A DNA stretch of 64,000 bases from Phoebastria nigripes (taxonomy: Eukaryota > Chordata > Aves > Procellariiformes > Diomedeidae): positions 151,757 through 215,756 of the forward strand of contig JAYKAV010003096.1 of assembly GCA_035582835.1 (NCBI GenBank), written 5' to 3'. This document shows positions 24,456 to 36,757 of the stretch, piece after piece (the stretch's first letter is position 1; every line of letters begins with the position of its first letter). A program made the position numbers and the translations under genes. The notes beneath the pieces are model-generated. The model was given only the letters and a program-made list of their open reading frames with translations, did no database searches and had not been told where the DNA came from.

Positions 24456-27400
24456 AGGGGTATGAGATTTACATTCTTGACTGCACAGCTCCGAGCAGAA
24501 GCTGAGCCACTTCCTTGTACCCCGCAATGTTTCAACACTCACTGATTTGGCTAAAATCTGTTTCCCAGGTAGTGGGTGATGGGGTGCAGAAGGTATGAGT
24601 ATCACTTGTCCAGGCTGATGTCTGCCTGCATATACCAGGAGTAGTTGGTTATTTACTTGCACCCTGGCTAAGGAGGTTTGCTCAGGCTGCAGCTGCTGCA
24701 GAGGAGGCACGCACCTCTTCAGCACGGTGGTCTCCAACGCACCGCTCGAGTGGCTTCTGCTCTCAGCAGAGCCCTTTANTGAGCAAAATGCAACATATCT
24801 CGGTACGCATCAGACCCACCGGTCTGCACGCTTGCCTTCAGCTAGAGTAACAACAAGTTGGTCTCCATCACGCTTACTGGTGGAAATGCTAAGGGCAAGC
24901 GTTTCTCAGAGAGAAGAGGGTCTGCACGCTGCCGTGAGAGGTGCTGCATGAACACATGGCGATGGAAAAGCTGTGCCCATGACCCAGAGAGGCCTTTGCA
25001 TATTGTGCCCAGAAGAGATGCAAATCCCAACAAAAGCCAGTTGCACTACAGAAATGGTCACCCAGAGTCGCTGATCTGCTCCTCCTTCCTACTTACCTTC
25101 CACCCTGTGAGCAAACAGGGGTGGGCTTTGCTAGTGCTCACTAACCTTCCTCCACCGCCTTGCAGAGCCCCGTCAGACCCTCGGTCATACACATGCAGAA
25201 GCCAGGTTTCAATTTCCAGGTCATAAATAATGTGTTTAAAAAAAAATTCATTCTGAAAAAAATTTTTAAAAAATTCCTTTAAAGAACAGTTGTGGTGGAT
25301 CTGGAAACATGGGGCTAAATTATCCCAAAGGACCTTTTGTTCTTACACCCTTTCCCTGCTGGATTAACAACAATGCTGGTTAGCTTGAGAGCATCTGGAC
25401 TGCAACACCGAGGTGACAGAGAGAGATTGATTAAAGGGCAGGTCCCTGGCAAAGGCAGTTCAGGAGCCTCAGTGTTCATTGTTGGGATTATCAACTCGCT
25501 TTTGCAAAGCAAGAGGCAAAACAGATCTTTGTAAGGAAGATCTGCTCAGAAGTTGGCAGGGAGTGATGTACTGGGGGGAAAGAAAAGATGGTGAAGGATA
25601 ATCAACTCTGGAAGAAAAAAAAAACAACGCTGTGGTGTCTAGAGCCATTAAAAAATAAATCATGTCATTCCATCTAAACCAGCTTCAGAGAAAAACATTT
25701 TAACATGCCAAATCAAGAACATACATGTGTTTATCAGATGCATTAATTGCCTGATATTTTTCAGAGCTTGAACGTCAAATGTTTATTTTAAAACAAGAGC
25801 AGTTGCATAGAGTAAAATACATCACATCCATTAGAAGCTCTTACTTTCTTAAAAGTAAACGACATCTCCATCTGGGCTTTTGGTACCAGCAGAGCCAAAA
25901 ATACCATTTAAAAAGGTGAATTTAACAGATGTCATGCAATGCAGCATGTCATGCAGCAAAGGGAATTTTTTTTTTCCCCCCAGGCTATGCGTGTTTGTGT
26001 GTTAGTTTCTGCAATTTTGTGAATCTTTCACGATGCTCCAGATTGTGCCAAACTGATTTCACCACAAGGAGTGACATTTTTCCAAGCATGGGCACCCAAA
26101 TCTAACTTCAGCCTTATTAATGGCTTGTCAGAAGAGCCTGTTGTGCTGCTCCGCTCTCCCAGGACATGACCAGGAGCAGGAGGAGACGGTCAGACCCAAG
26201 CCACAGGTCAGATGTGTGCAGCCATAGCAGTGCCACCATAGCTGCCATCTGCCTTCCTTAATGCTACAAAGGGTCAGGGCTGCTGAACCCCATGCTCCAA
26301 TATCATGCATTTAAGGACCCATCATAGTAGATCAAAGCATTTGATCTCTCTCTCTGCAAAGTGCACTAGCAACTACTAGTGAAAAGAAATGTTCACAAGC
26401 ACCCGTTGGTACCTTTTCCATTAATTCTGGGGGTTAGCCAAGGCTCCTGCAGGTGAATGGCCTTGGAGAGGTAAATTTGGAGCCCAGACATATGATACGA
26501 CACCTTTTTTCAGGCAGAAAAAGTAGTAACTGTAAAAGCTGGTCAGGCCAGTCAGAAGACAGCCATGCCACAGGGCTCGGATGAGTAGTTTCAGTTCCCG
26601 AGGGGAGAACTGAGACTATCAAACGCTCCAAAAAGCCCTGACAATTTGAGAGCTGTAAACTCTCCGGATAACAGATTTTTAACAGAAAACACATTTGAAT
26701 TGATGAATAGAGAGACACGCGTTTCAATCAGCTGTTGAAAAGGCTTTTCATCTTGTGTGAGTTCGTCTTGCATGAGCTGCAGCCCATAGCCAGCAATGTG
26801 GGTCAGTTAGGAAGAAGCTGAACTAAAGGTAAAACCCAGACCCTAAAACTGCAGCTGTGTTGTTATGCGCAGGACATAACATAGATATATTTACTTTTCT
26901 TTTTCATATGTAGGAGTTTTTTTCAATAANGTTTATCACACCGTTCACCCTAATTCCCAAGGTGATTAAATTTGTCTTTCCCAATCCCACCCCTGCATGA
27001 AACCCCAACGCCCTGTGAGAGAAGAAGAGATGTACCCAAGGATAGGGACAGACTCTCTTGTGCAAAAGAGAATGAAACTAAAAAATCCCTTAATGCAGCA
27101 GGCTCAGCCAGAGGCGATAGCTCCCGACAACAGGGTTGCTCCTCCATGGCAGCACGCACGCACACGCGGAGCCTGGCTAAACATTGGTCCTGGACCCTTT
27201 GGTCTCTGTGTACATGAAAGGCTACAGAAAGCATCCAGCGCGTGCTATTTTGTGCAGGGGTCCAGCTAACAACAAAGCAAAATATTTACTGGAAAGAAGC
27301 CAAACACTGAGGTGGTGAGGTAAAGCATACTGATATTTTTTTTATTTTTATTTTTTTACTCAATCCCAGCTCAGCTTAGCACCACCAACCCCCTCCCATT

Positions 27401-28890
27401 TTCAAAAGGGGGGAAAAAAGTCTTCAGCTGCCACTTGCATTTTCAGCTAGAGTCCTTGATACAGACCAAATGAAAAAATAATTAAAAAAACCCCAAGTAA
27501 CAAATCCAAACCCCAAGTCCCACNCCTTGGGATGTCTTTTCTCCCTGGCCTCTCCCAAGGCCACCCCATTTTCATGCAACCGGGGAACACTGACAGCAAG
27601 GAGGGATTGGGGAAGGGGGGAATGCTGACAATTTTTCCCAGGGCTGCTTGTAAACTTGGAGTCCTCGCTTGGCTGGGACCACCCAGGCACCATTTCTGGG
27701 ACGGTGAATTCAGCACCCCTCAAAGGGTGACAGCAAAGAGAGGTCTATGTTGGTTAGCATCATCTCAGCCCAGAGACCTTGGCTAAGGGAGCTTGCATCC
27801 CACCCAAACCTGGGAGAAGAGGGAGCCTGCGAGCCTTCGGGTACACCNGTATGCAGTCAGCTGTATGATCAGGATAATGATAGATCTTCTATTTACTGCT
27901 GTTATGAAGCGTAAAGTGGCCTTTATCAGGGTTAAACATAAAGATAAAAATTGTACCCAGAAATCACAAGTGATGTGAAAGTGCTGTTGCCCGAGATTTT
28001 TGCTGAAACTAATCTCGCATGTCACCTGGCCAGGCTTGAGGAGCAAAGCATTGCAGGTGGTCATCCCCCATACAGCACAACTCTCTTTCCAGCATGGACG
28101 TGGCCTCCATCTCTTCTGCCTAGCTTTGCTCACAGCGTTGGCCAGAAATGCCCTCAGGTATTTTGAATGAGGGCTCTGTTCATTGCTCGATTGAATGAAA
28201 CATGGATCTCAAAAACCACAGATGACAGCTGGATGCTTGGACTTTGGAGATGCCTTTCAAAGTACTCACTGAGAGGAGAGATTACCATTACAGATATCAA
28301 GAAGCAACGCCTACCACCCCAAGAAAGCTTCACCAATGTTTCCCCGGGACTCCGTGCTGAGTCCCACCTGGCTGGCCAACATGCGCAGTGGTTTGGGAGG
28401 AGCAGACCCTTCCCTTGGGACCCTCCTCCATCTTCTTCAGGCAGACAAAACATCTTCCAGCAGCTGCTTCAGCAGCAGATGGACTGCTGGAAGCCATGAA
28501 AGGCAAAAGGAGAGGTCAAGCCCAGCAGAAGACCCTCTTCCACAACCCATCCCTTTATCACTCAGGCATGCTCTCTTCACAATGCATTAAAAATCATGAG
28601 TTTATATCTCATCTTTAACCCTTTCTCCCACTTCTAGCACCAAATCAGTAGCCATAAGCTGGTCACCTAAACCCCAATAAGAAGCAAACACCACACGTTA
28701 CCAGCATTTCACCCATGTTTTAACNGAATAATTCAAGCTGATGTAGGTTTTTCAGCTGTATCTTGATGCTTTTTGTGGTTTTGATGCCATTCCGCTCGCC
28801 TTTGTAGTTTCAGAATTTGTTTTGAGCATGGTAAAGTGCACTCAGCCCTTTTATGATTTCCTGTCTTGTTTCAGAGCCCTGNACTGAAAG
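24456..28890. other. Intergenic DNA with candidate conserved blocks
   Basis: No gene is supported. The stretch 25,640-25,960 is an AT-rich, non-repetitive block of the conserved-element type. The stretch 27,860-27,960 has four GATA cores. Reading frames contain no domains. A homopolymer-rich patch at 27,330-27,360 is low-complexity sequence. Confidence 0.45.
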
Positions 28891-28899
28891 ACTTTAGTT

Positions 28900-29090
28900 G
28901 CCTCCTAAATCTTTTTCCAGAACTCTCCTGTCACTTTAAATATCGGCCAGCATTTTGTTAGCTTCAAGACTTTGAAATAATATCAAAGTAAACCTCAAAG
29001 GAAAATAACGCAGTAAAGAGTAAGGTTGGAGCTTAATTCATATTTAAATAAAGATCTTTCACTTCAGCTTGCTTTACTGTGTAAAATGAC
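28900..29090. promoter_or_regulatory. Candidate conserved regulatory element with paired TCF/LEF cores
   Basis: CTTTGAAATAATATCAAAG at 28,970-28,988 has a CTTTGA core and its inverted partner TCAAAG, spaced by seven bases. The surrounding sequence is AT-rich but not simple and contains CATATTTAAATAAAGATC. I infer an enhancer-like element from composition and motif clustering only; conservation was not tested. Confidence 0.3.
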
Positions 29091-32000
29091 TAGGAGCAAA
29101 TGGAGCTTTTAAAGGCCTGAACCCCCCAGGGGTCTATTTTAAAATGATCAGTGAGCCTACAAGGCAGAGGAATGAAATTGCCTTCCCATGAAAAATTCCC
29201 TACCATTGGGAAGAAAAAAATTTGAAGTTCTCCAGAATCAAGATGGACTTTTTCCTCCCTCCCCTCCTGAACTGTGACCCCGGAGGACGTTTGCAAATGG
29301 TGCTCTCTCCCTGCAGGCACACAGGAACGTTGTCAAAGCCTTTGCAGAAGGAAACAAGGAGCTAAGGATTGATTTGCAAGTCAAAACATAGCTTTTTCTT
29401 TATTTCTTTTTTTTCTGGGGTGAACCGCACGTTTTCTGAAATGCGAACAGGAGATATCCCCCTTTCCCCCTCCCAAAAAGCTAGTTTTCAGGAAAGAAAG
29501 AAGGAACTAGGGGCTGGTTTCCAACAAATCTCAGCACCTGACATGGATTTGTACGAGACCGTAAAGGCAGATTTGCAAGCTGACTGCCCGGCACAGGTAT
29601 GTTTGCAAGAGCAGCCAAACACACAGCTCTCCTTGACTTTATCTGGGGATCTCCTTTGAAATTCGCCTTTAAGCTTCATATCCTGCTGCAGCGCAGAGCA
29701 GAAGTGGTGATGGATTTAGCCTTCCACGTACCCTCTGCCTTTATTTCTTATTTCCTATTCAAGCCCCAGGAACAGTGGGCGGGAGGGACAGCTTTTGCTA
29801 ACGCCAGCAAACTCCAGATCTGCCAAAACCCAAAACAAAGGCTGTGAGAAAAATATTTCTGCAGGAAGCATTTGCTGAAACATGATTCATTTCTTTAAGA
29901 TAAGTCATATTTCCTCTGGCCAACACTTACAAAAGGGTTAGCCTCCCTTATCCGTACTCCAGCCTGGATGATGAATACAGCCGGAGCATGTGCTTCCAGT
30001 TGAGCCTTTGCAATGCTGGCGAGCTCACGCTGCACTCGACGGCGTGGCACACCAGCGTAAATTTGCTCTCATGCAAAGGTAGTTTGAGGCTGGGGACTTG
30101 CACGGTTTGCTCTGGGTTTTTCCTTATTGTCAGTGTCATGTGTCCCCCCCGGCACCGAGTCACGCCGCTGAAGGGGACTCTCCTCCCCAGCTTCACACCA
30201 CCACTTCAAGCAGCATTGTTTTCAACCCGGGTCTGACATCCCTGCCTCAGTCGCTGTGGCTTTTTCACCAACTACTAGAAACAATGGGCTCCGTGGGTCA
30301 TTTGCAGTTCATCACGTCTTTGAGTTGTCCGGGTAGTTATTTGAAAAAAACATTCCTGCTTCGCACATGGCCACAAGATACATAATGAAATTTCCTAACA
30401 TCCCTTATTTCAGAAACCTCTTTCAAGAGCGGCCTGCCAGACTGCAGCTTGCTTTCCCAAATTAGTGATCTGGTGGAAACTCAGCAGGAACTGGGCGAGG
30501 GACCAGCTGGCATGGTCCCGGCGATGCGCGAGACAGCGGCTCGCAGAGCACCGTGGGAGGTGGGGACTCACGCCACGATCCCCCGGCCCGCCTGGGTCTG
30601 GTGCCAGGGCTCAGCTCCGGCACCTGCACCACCGGTTTTTGATCCTGACCCCTCTCCTTCCGACAACCCTTTGCTTCCTCATGCACGGCATGAGGAGCTG
30701 GCTGAGCATCTTCCTCCTCCTCGCCCCTCTGGGTGCTCAGCAGAGGCTGGGGGCTCTCCATCCAAGCGGCAGGCAGGGCAAGTTCTGGCGGAGTGATGGA
30801 CCCAAAATGCTGGGCGGGGAGCTCCACAGGCACAGCCCCTCTCGCCACGCTGGTGTGGCTCATGCCAAAGCTGGCAGATCCCATCCATGGGGCCAGTCAC
30901 ACATCTGCCACACCCAGGCATGAGGCTCACACATGGCCAACCTTAGCTGCTCTTTAGCATCCATCCAAGATGAGGCCTCTGACCTCTGTATTTACTCTGC
31001 TTTTTTCTCCATTGCTTTCCCCTGGACACCCCTATCCTGCTCCACTGGTCTCCACCAGACCATGTTTCATGGGAGCTTCCTCTACACAACAGTGACAATC
31101 ACAGCCAGCGCCTGTTCAGCCCCATAGGCACCACCCTGCCCCACCAATGCCACCTTCCCTCTGACAGATGCGTGGCACCAGGCTGTAGTTCCTGGTGGGC
31201 ACTGATGCTCCTGGGGAGCATGAGGACATCTCCTTGTGGTTCGGTGGGAGTGATGCAAGCCAAGGAGTTGTGGTTTCCTGGTGGCCTCATGGCAACCCAA
31301 GCACACCAGGTAGGATGCCAGGAGAGATGCTGCCGGGAGAGGGGACAGGCGAGCACAGGAATGCCGTTTGCTGCTCCNTCCCAGAGAAGGGTGGATGTGG
31401 TTGTGCCTGCAGTCAATTTTTAACATCTTGGCCATGAAGGGAAGCCAATTTCCTTCCAATTGATTTTCTTTTTTTTTTTTCCCCCCTTCTTTTTTNTCCC
31501 TGGAATACATGAAGTCAGAGGAGTTGGCTGGAGAGATGTTTGCATGAGTTATTACCTGGCTCACTCTCCCCGCAGGCAGGTCTCCCTGTGATCCCTCACT
31601 CAGCAGCAGCGGGGCTGCATGATCACCATCAGCTACATCCAGGCATCGTGCCCCACGCCACCACCATGAATCTCTGGGCACATTGAAACAGCTGGGGATG
31701 CCTGGTTGTCCATGGCCCACTTGCGCCGGGGTTCAGGCTTGTGCTTCAGTTGCCGGTTGCCACCACAGAGCATCCTTGTCTCATCAGGGTGCGAGGACAA
31801 GCTGAGCTACTGGGGGAACTTGCACCACCTAAAAGCCAACAGAGAAAAAAATAGACATCAAATCTTGAGTCCCAACCTTCTCACATTATGGCAGTGGGCT
31901 GAGGTCGGGTGAGATTTATCCCTTCTGGAGAAACAACACTGAGCACTACCTTCCACAGCCACAAAAAAGGAACCGCGAGTGTGAAGGAAGAGAGAGGTGC

Positions 32001-33051
32001 AGAGGAAGAAGAGGATTAGCATGCAGTACAGAAAGGAAGGTAAGCAAAGACCTGCCTGCTTTTACAGACCACACGTGAATACCTCAGCGTGGAGATGGAT
32101 GGCTCATTCAGGCTTCAACTCAGGCCNGTTTTCCGTATATCAAGTGTTGCTCTCAGGTTATAGTTTCATTCATGCTAAACTCTGCTTCTCTACACTGGGA
32201 CTTCAGCATTGCCTTTGTAAACCCATACTTGTTAATGCTGCATTAAAATAGAATTAAATCAACAATGCCAACATTTTTGTTGCAAATGCTGCAGGAGCAA
32301 CGTGTTCCCACTAAAGGAGTGAGAAGATATTTTATGTTATTAAAAATTGCTCTTTCCTGCTANTCCTTTGCAAGAAATTCCTCAAAACGTCTGTCAGATC
32401 TGCAGAGCTCTCACTTCGCACACCTCCGCAACCATCTGGGATGAGTGGGACCAAAGCCCTCCGTGGATGTGTCCCTGCCCTACCCTCCAGCTCCCGTCCT
32501 GTGCAATGTGGTGCATGGGGTCTCCTCTGTCTACATCCCATCCCTCCCCATGATGGATGACGTTAGGGTATTAGGCAAGAAAGAACACGACACGTAAAGG
32601 CAAAAACTCTCTGAAAGGAGGCTGCAGCNCACACGTCCCCAGCCCTGTTAGGGTCAGCCGCTCGAGGCAGGATGGGGGGAGTCCGGCCCCAGCACCACAG
32701 CACAGCATGGACTGGGAACAGCTACCTCTGGTACAGCTCTGCTGGGCTGTAATCAGAGCTTACCCCACTGGACCTCATGCTGTGACATGTTTATACGAGC
32801 GGACCCTTTCCCCTTCATTAGTATTGGGGTCAGGAGAAGCCAAAGGTCAGGCTCGAAGCCGATGATTTCACTTCTAAACAAAACCATTGCCTCCCTCTAC
32901 CTTCCTCCTCAAAGAGTTTGGCTCATAAATTTTCATTTAGTACCACCAAACTGACTTTTTTCCCCCCTCACATTCTCTTTAACAAGAGGGATATTTCATT
33001 CCCCAAAACCAGAGGGCAGTTCCTTATTACCCTGAGTTCCAAGCTATTTGG
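29091..33051. other. Intergenic DNA, no supported gene
   Basis: No gene is supported. A moderately CpG-containing patch lies at 30,500-30,620, too short and sparse to call a CpG island by eye. The 212-codon minus frame at 31,082-31,720 crosses a poly-T stretch and an ambiguous base and has no domain. The long C/T-rich run at 31,465-31,497 is low-complexity sequence. Confidence 0.5.
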
Positions 33052-33056
33052 GAAGC
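33052..33056. repeat. Left target-site duplication of the solo LTR
   Basis: GAAGC directly precedes the TGTC terminus and matches the five bases after the right terminus. Confidence 0.85.
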
Positions 33057-33610
33057 TGTCGTGGTTTAACCTGGCAGGCAGCTAAACACCACACAGCCGT
33101 TTGCTCACTCCCCCCCCNCAGTGGGATGGGGGAGAGAATTGGAAAAAAGGTAAAACTCGTGAGTTGAGATAAAGACAATTTAATAGGACAGAAAAGGAAG
33201 GGAAAATAGTAATAATGATAAAAGAATATACAAAACAAGTGATGCACAATGCAATTGCTCACCACCCACTGACCGATACCCAGCCAGTTCCCATGCAGTG
33301 GCCACGTCCCCCCAGCCAACTCCCCCCGTTTTTTTGTTCAGCATGACGTCATATGGTATGGAATATCTCTTTGGCCAGCTTGGGTCAGCTGTCCTGGTTG
33401 TGTCCCCTCCCAGCTTCTTGTGCACCTCCAGCCTCCTCGCTGGCAGGGCAGTATGAGAAGCTGAAAAGTCCTTGACTTAGCGTAAGCACTGCTCAGCAAC
33501 AACTAAAACATCAGTGTGTTATCAACATTATTCTGATCCTAAATCCAAAACACAGCACTATACCAGCTACTAGGAAGAAAATTAACTCTGTCCCAGCCAA
33601 AACCAGGACA
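33057..33610 (-). mobile_element. Solo LTR of an avian endogenous retrovirus
   Basis: The element is bounded by TGTCGTGG on the left and CCAGGACA on the right, giving TGTC...GACA inverted ends on either strand. A 5-bp duplication GAAGC flanks it (33,052-33,056 and 33,611-33,615), which proves insertion and fits class III (ERVL-like) integrases better than 4- or 6-bp families. The sense strand is minus: ATTAAA (plus-strand TTTAAT at 33,179-33,184) lies in the R/U5 part, next to the CTTTATCTCAACTCACGAG phrase typical of this family. No gag/pol/env or second LTR adjoins it, so it arose by LTR-LTR recombination. The U3 keeps a perfect CRE (TGACGTCA at 33,344-33,351), but the position where related copies carry a TATA box is now an A-tract on the sense strand (plus-strand T run near 33,330). 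Promoter function is therefore probably weakened. I recall the family as resembling the TguLTR5-type group; the exact name is uncertain. Confidence 0.9.
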
Positions 33611-33615
33611 GAAGC
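33611..33615. repeat. Right target-site duplication of the solo LTR
   Basis: GAAGC directly follows the GACA terminus and is identical to the left copy, so the insertion is not very old or has been spared mutation at this site. Confidence 0.85.
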
Positions 33616-36600
33616 TTTGGCCAGTATCCTGCCCCGTGCTTCAATTTACAAAGTGCCCGTCAGGACTGCTAGAAAAATAAAGGCGGCAGAGGTGTGAAAC
33701 CTCATGGCTGTCTCTTGCCAGATCGGCAGTCCCGCTGCCCAGTTTTAATGGCTCTGCCACACGTGTTCCCACAGCATCAGTGCCCCATTCGACACACTGG
33801 GGGCTGGAAAGTGCAAAACCAAACTCCACTGTTAGAAATGCACGTGCTTGCTTCGCTTTGAAGAGAAAACAAGGAAAAAAGCAGAAAATGGAGCTGGCTT
33901 TCAGGTTTGCTGCTCACATTCATTCATATCCTAGAGTCCAGCTAAAGCTCAGTGTCAAAGAGCAAACCAAACTGCATGAACCAATGTGCAAAGCATATGT
34001 GTTTCTCCTTGGGAAACTGCATGTCCCAGAGAGGAATGGCNCTTGCTGCAAAGTCCCTCTGCCCTCTGCTGCCGTGGACAGCTCTGAGTCTCCCAAAAGG
34101 TTCAGCCTTACTGTTGATGTACAAATCCTGCACTCTCTTACTGCACTTTTTCAGTGGTGGTTCTTGGTGCCTGCTCACCTGACAGCACCCTCCTCTTTCG
34201 AGGGAAGTTTCAGAGCTCAGCTGGCAAGGGAAAAGAAATTGGCTCCTGCCGTGCAAGGCAGAGGTGATTTAGACAGCCAGTTTCAAAAGAGGTTAAGGGA
34301 TTTGGGTGCTCAAATCCTGCTGAAAGTGAGGAGCTGCTTTTCACAGCTGCTTGTGAAAAGCCCACTGGGACAACCTGGCCCTTCCTGGAGCTGAATGCAC
34401 TTTCTGCCCCAGAGCTGCAGGTTCACATCCCACAGGCGGGTCACGGTTAAAAACATGTTTGGTGGTTTCAGCTGGGTCTCAACTCCCATTGACCATGCTG
34501 AAACAGGACAGTTCAAAACCAGCGGGTGATTTCTGAGCCATGGGCTTCGACTCCTCCAAAGTCTTACGACAGCTTCAGGCTAGGAGTACACATCTTCCTG
34601 CGTCAACCTGGCCAGGGACCAAACTGTTGTGGCTGACTGCTCAGCAGTTGCTGCAATCCCTGCATAGCCCCATGTTTTTATTTATGCCCTGGTGAGACAT
34701 AATCAACGTGAACAACTGCCCATCACAACCAATGATGAACTTGCTGACAACAGTACCTAGAAATGCCCCCCAACCAGGAGTAAATGTGTGCATCTCCCAN
34801 CCAACGCAAGTGGTGGGGGTCATACCCAGCTCAGCTGGCTCTGCTTTTCCAGCCTACTCGGCTAGGGCTATTAAAGAAAATTTCGCCTGACTAGGTCATC
34901 CTCACATCCGCAGCCTAGCTCAGTGCAAAGGACAGTGCCTGTGGATTGGTGCCATCGTGTGGATACAGCTGCAATGAAGAGGAGGAGGAGGAGAGGTGGG
35001 AGGAAGAACGCTGGGTAAAGGACACATTTGGCATTGTCCAAGTCAGGGTCTAAGCCTAGTTCCCTCCTAGTGATACCGATGGGCTTAAGTGGGACCATGT
35101 TGCTTCCTCCAGCAGGTTGAATAAATATAACAACAGCAAAAGCACGCGCCACCTGCACCTTATCTACCCTATGACATCTCCTGGTGCTGACAGCAGATCT
35201 TCAGAAGGAGTTTTCCCAGATGATGCTCTAATGAAAGCAGCAGCAGCAGTTGAGATTAAGATCTCTGCCGTGCTTGAAAGGCTCAGAAGCTGAAACGGAG
35301 CTGCGAGTGATACTCACTCTACCTTACTCAGGCTTTCACGTTTGGAAATGGGACTGGAACACACTCATGTGTGTATCATCCCCTCCAGGATCTCCAGGAC
35401 TGTATGGTCTACCAACACAAACATACTCCTGAACCTGAAGGAAAATCAGGCTGTGGATTTTGGCTAATGGTGGAGGGTGGGTTCTTTGCTCTGGGCTTGC
35501 ATCCTGTCCTGGAAGTCACACAGTCCCCAACCTCCAACTCTCTTGCAAAACTGAAAAGCAATCCCAGCCCAGGATAAAAATAAAGGGTCCATGGGGCCCT
35601 GTCACTCTGGGGTCAACTGACGCAGTGGACGTGCAATCAAGCTCCTTCATGTAATCTTTCCACCGCCTTTTACAGGCTGAATCTGAAATGGAGCCAAATG
35701 ACGAGCAGGGGGGATAACGAATCATGGGGCTGGGGTTTCCTTTGTACAGTCAAAATCCCAAGCCAAGTCCTGCTGGCTGGGATGTTCCCGTTATCTTGCA
35801 GTATAGAGCGCTGAACTCCGATGGGTTCCTTCCAAAACCCCATCCGCTGTGATGGAGAGCAACCTGCCCTGACTCAACGCTTCACTCCTTCCAGGACAAG
35901 GAGCGGGGGGACAAGCTTGGTTCCCACCAGAAGGGGAGGAAGTCTGTGAAGACCCTGTCCAGGCACTGCTCAGCCTCCCTCTCTTCGGAGGAGGCAGTCG
36001 TGTCTCCATACCGACCTCTGCACCTCCCACACACACGCTATGCCTGTCCACCCTTGTCATATTTTTGGCTCCCCCCAAGTTCACACCGCCAAGGTCTTTG
36101 CAGAGCGCTCGTAGCATTGGAGCGGAGTGACTTCCCACTCGCAGGCATGCTGTCTCTGCCAGGATGACTCTGGAGGAGCATTGGATCTTGGCTCTGGAAA
36201 AGCTGGCCGTTGGGGACCGCCTTGGACGAGGAGCGAGGGACACGCAGGTGGCTGGCGCTCAACCCTGAGCGCCTGGACAACCCACGCTTGCACTGTGCTG
36301 GTTGTCATGGGTTGGACCACCAGCCTGTAGGTGCAAGTGGGATCTCATTTGGTGATCCATCAGGGCGCATCCATCCTTAGCTAGCTGGCGCCCCATTCCA
36401 GCCAGGTTTTGCAGCATGTGGATGACTGCATCCAAGATTCATTAATGACCCAACCCCACGTTGCTGTTTCAGATTAAATTGTTCCCAATGCTATGCATTG
36501 TTATTTGGGAAATGTATGAATTTTTCCCATATGTCTTTGACCTATAAAATGAACATCCCTCAAAACTGAAAGGTTATTGCCAACTACGACGTGTTTTCAT

Positions 36601-36660
36601 TTCTCGTCTTTAAGCACATTTCATGGTTTGCCAAAACTTTTTAGGAGCTTGAAACTGAAG
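33616..36660. other. Intergenic DNA, no supported gene
   Basis: No gene is supported. A possible scrap of the old palindromic repeat family lies at 34,275-34,326 (TTTCAAAAGAGGTTAAGGGA, then TTTGGGTGCTCAAATCC). The 204-codon plus frame at 33,780-34,394 includes one ambiguous base and no domain. The stretch 36,440-36,600 is an AT-rich candidate conserved block. Confidence 0.5.
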
Positions 36661-36663
36661 GCC

Positions 36664-36757
36664 TTGACTCAGGAAAGTGCTTCAAACACATGCCAAATGG
36701 GACTTACGCGCACACTTGCATCTAAGCACATGCTACAGGCCTGTGCTGGACTGAGAT
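36664..36757. repeat. Ancient amniote palindromic repeat, second copy
   Basis: TTGACTCAGGAAAGTGCTTC opens the copy, with AAACACATGCCAAATGGGAC in the middle and TCTAAGCACATGCTACAGGC near the end, before GTGCTGGACTGAG. The order of GCACATGC-type arms around a central NNATGGGAC matches the element at 8.25 kb, although both have diverged greatly. It is interpreted as a non-autonomous DNA-transposon relic. Confidence 0.5.

Noticed and set aside
31082..31720. 212-codon minus-strand open frame
   Set aside because: It crosses an A-run (minus strand) and two ambiguous bases; no domain is seen.
33780..34394. 204-codon plus-strand open frame
   Set aside because: No homology recognised. It lies just right of the solo LTR but is not viral in sequence and contains an ambiguous base.
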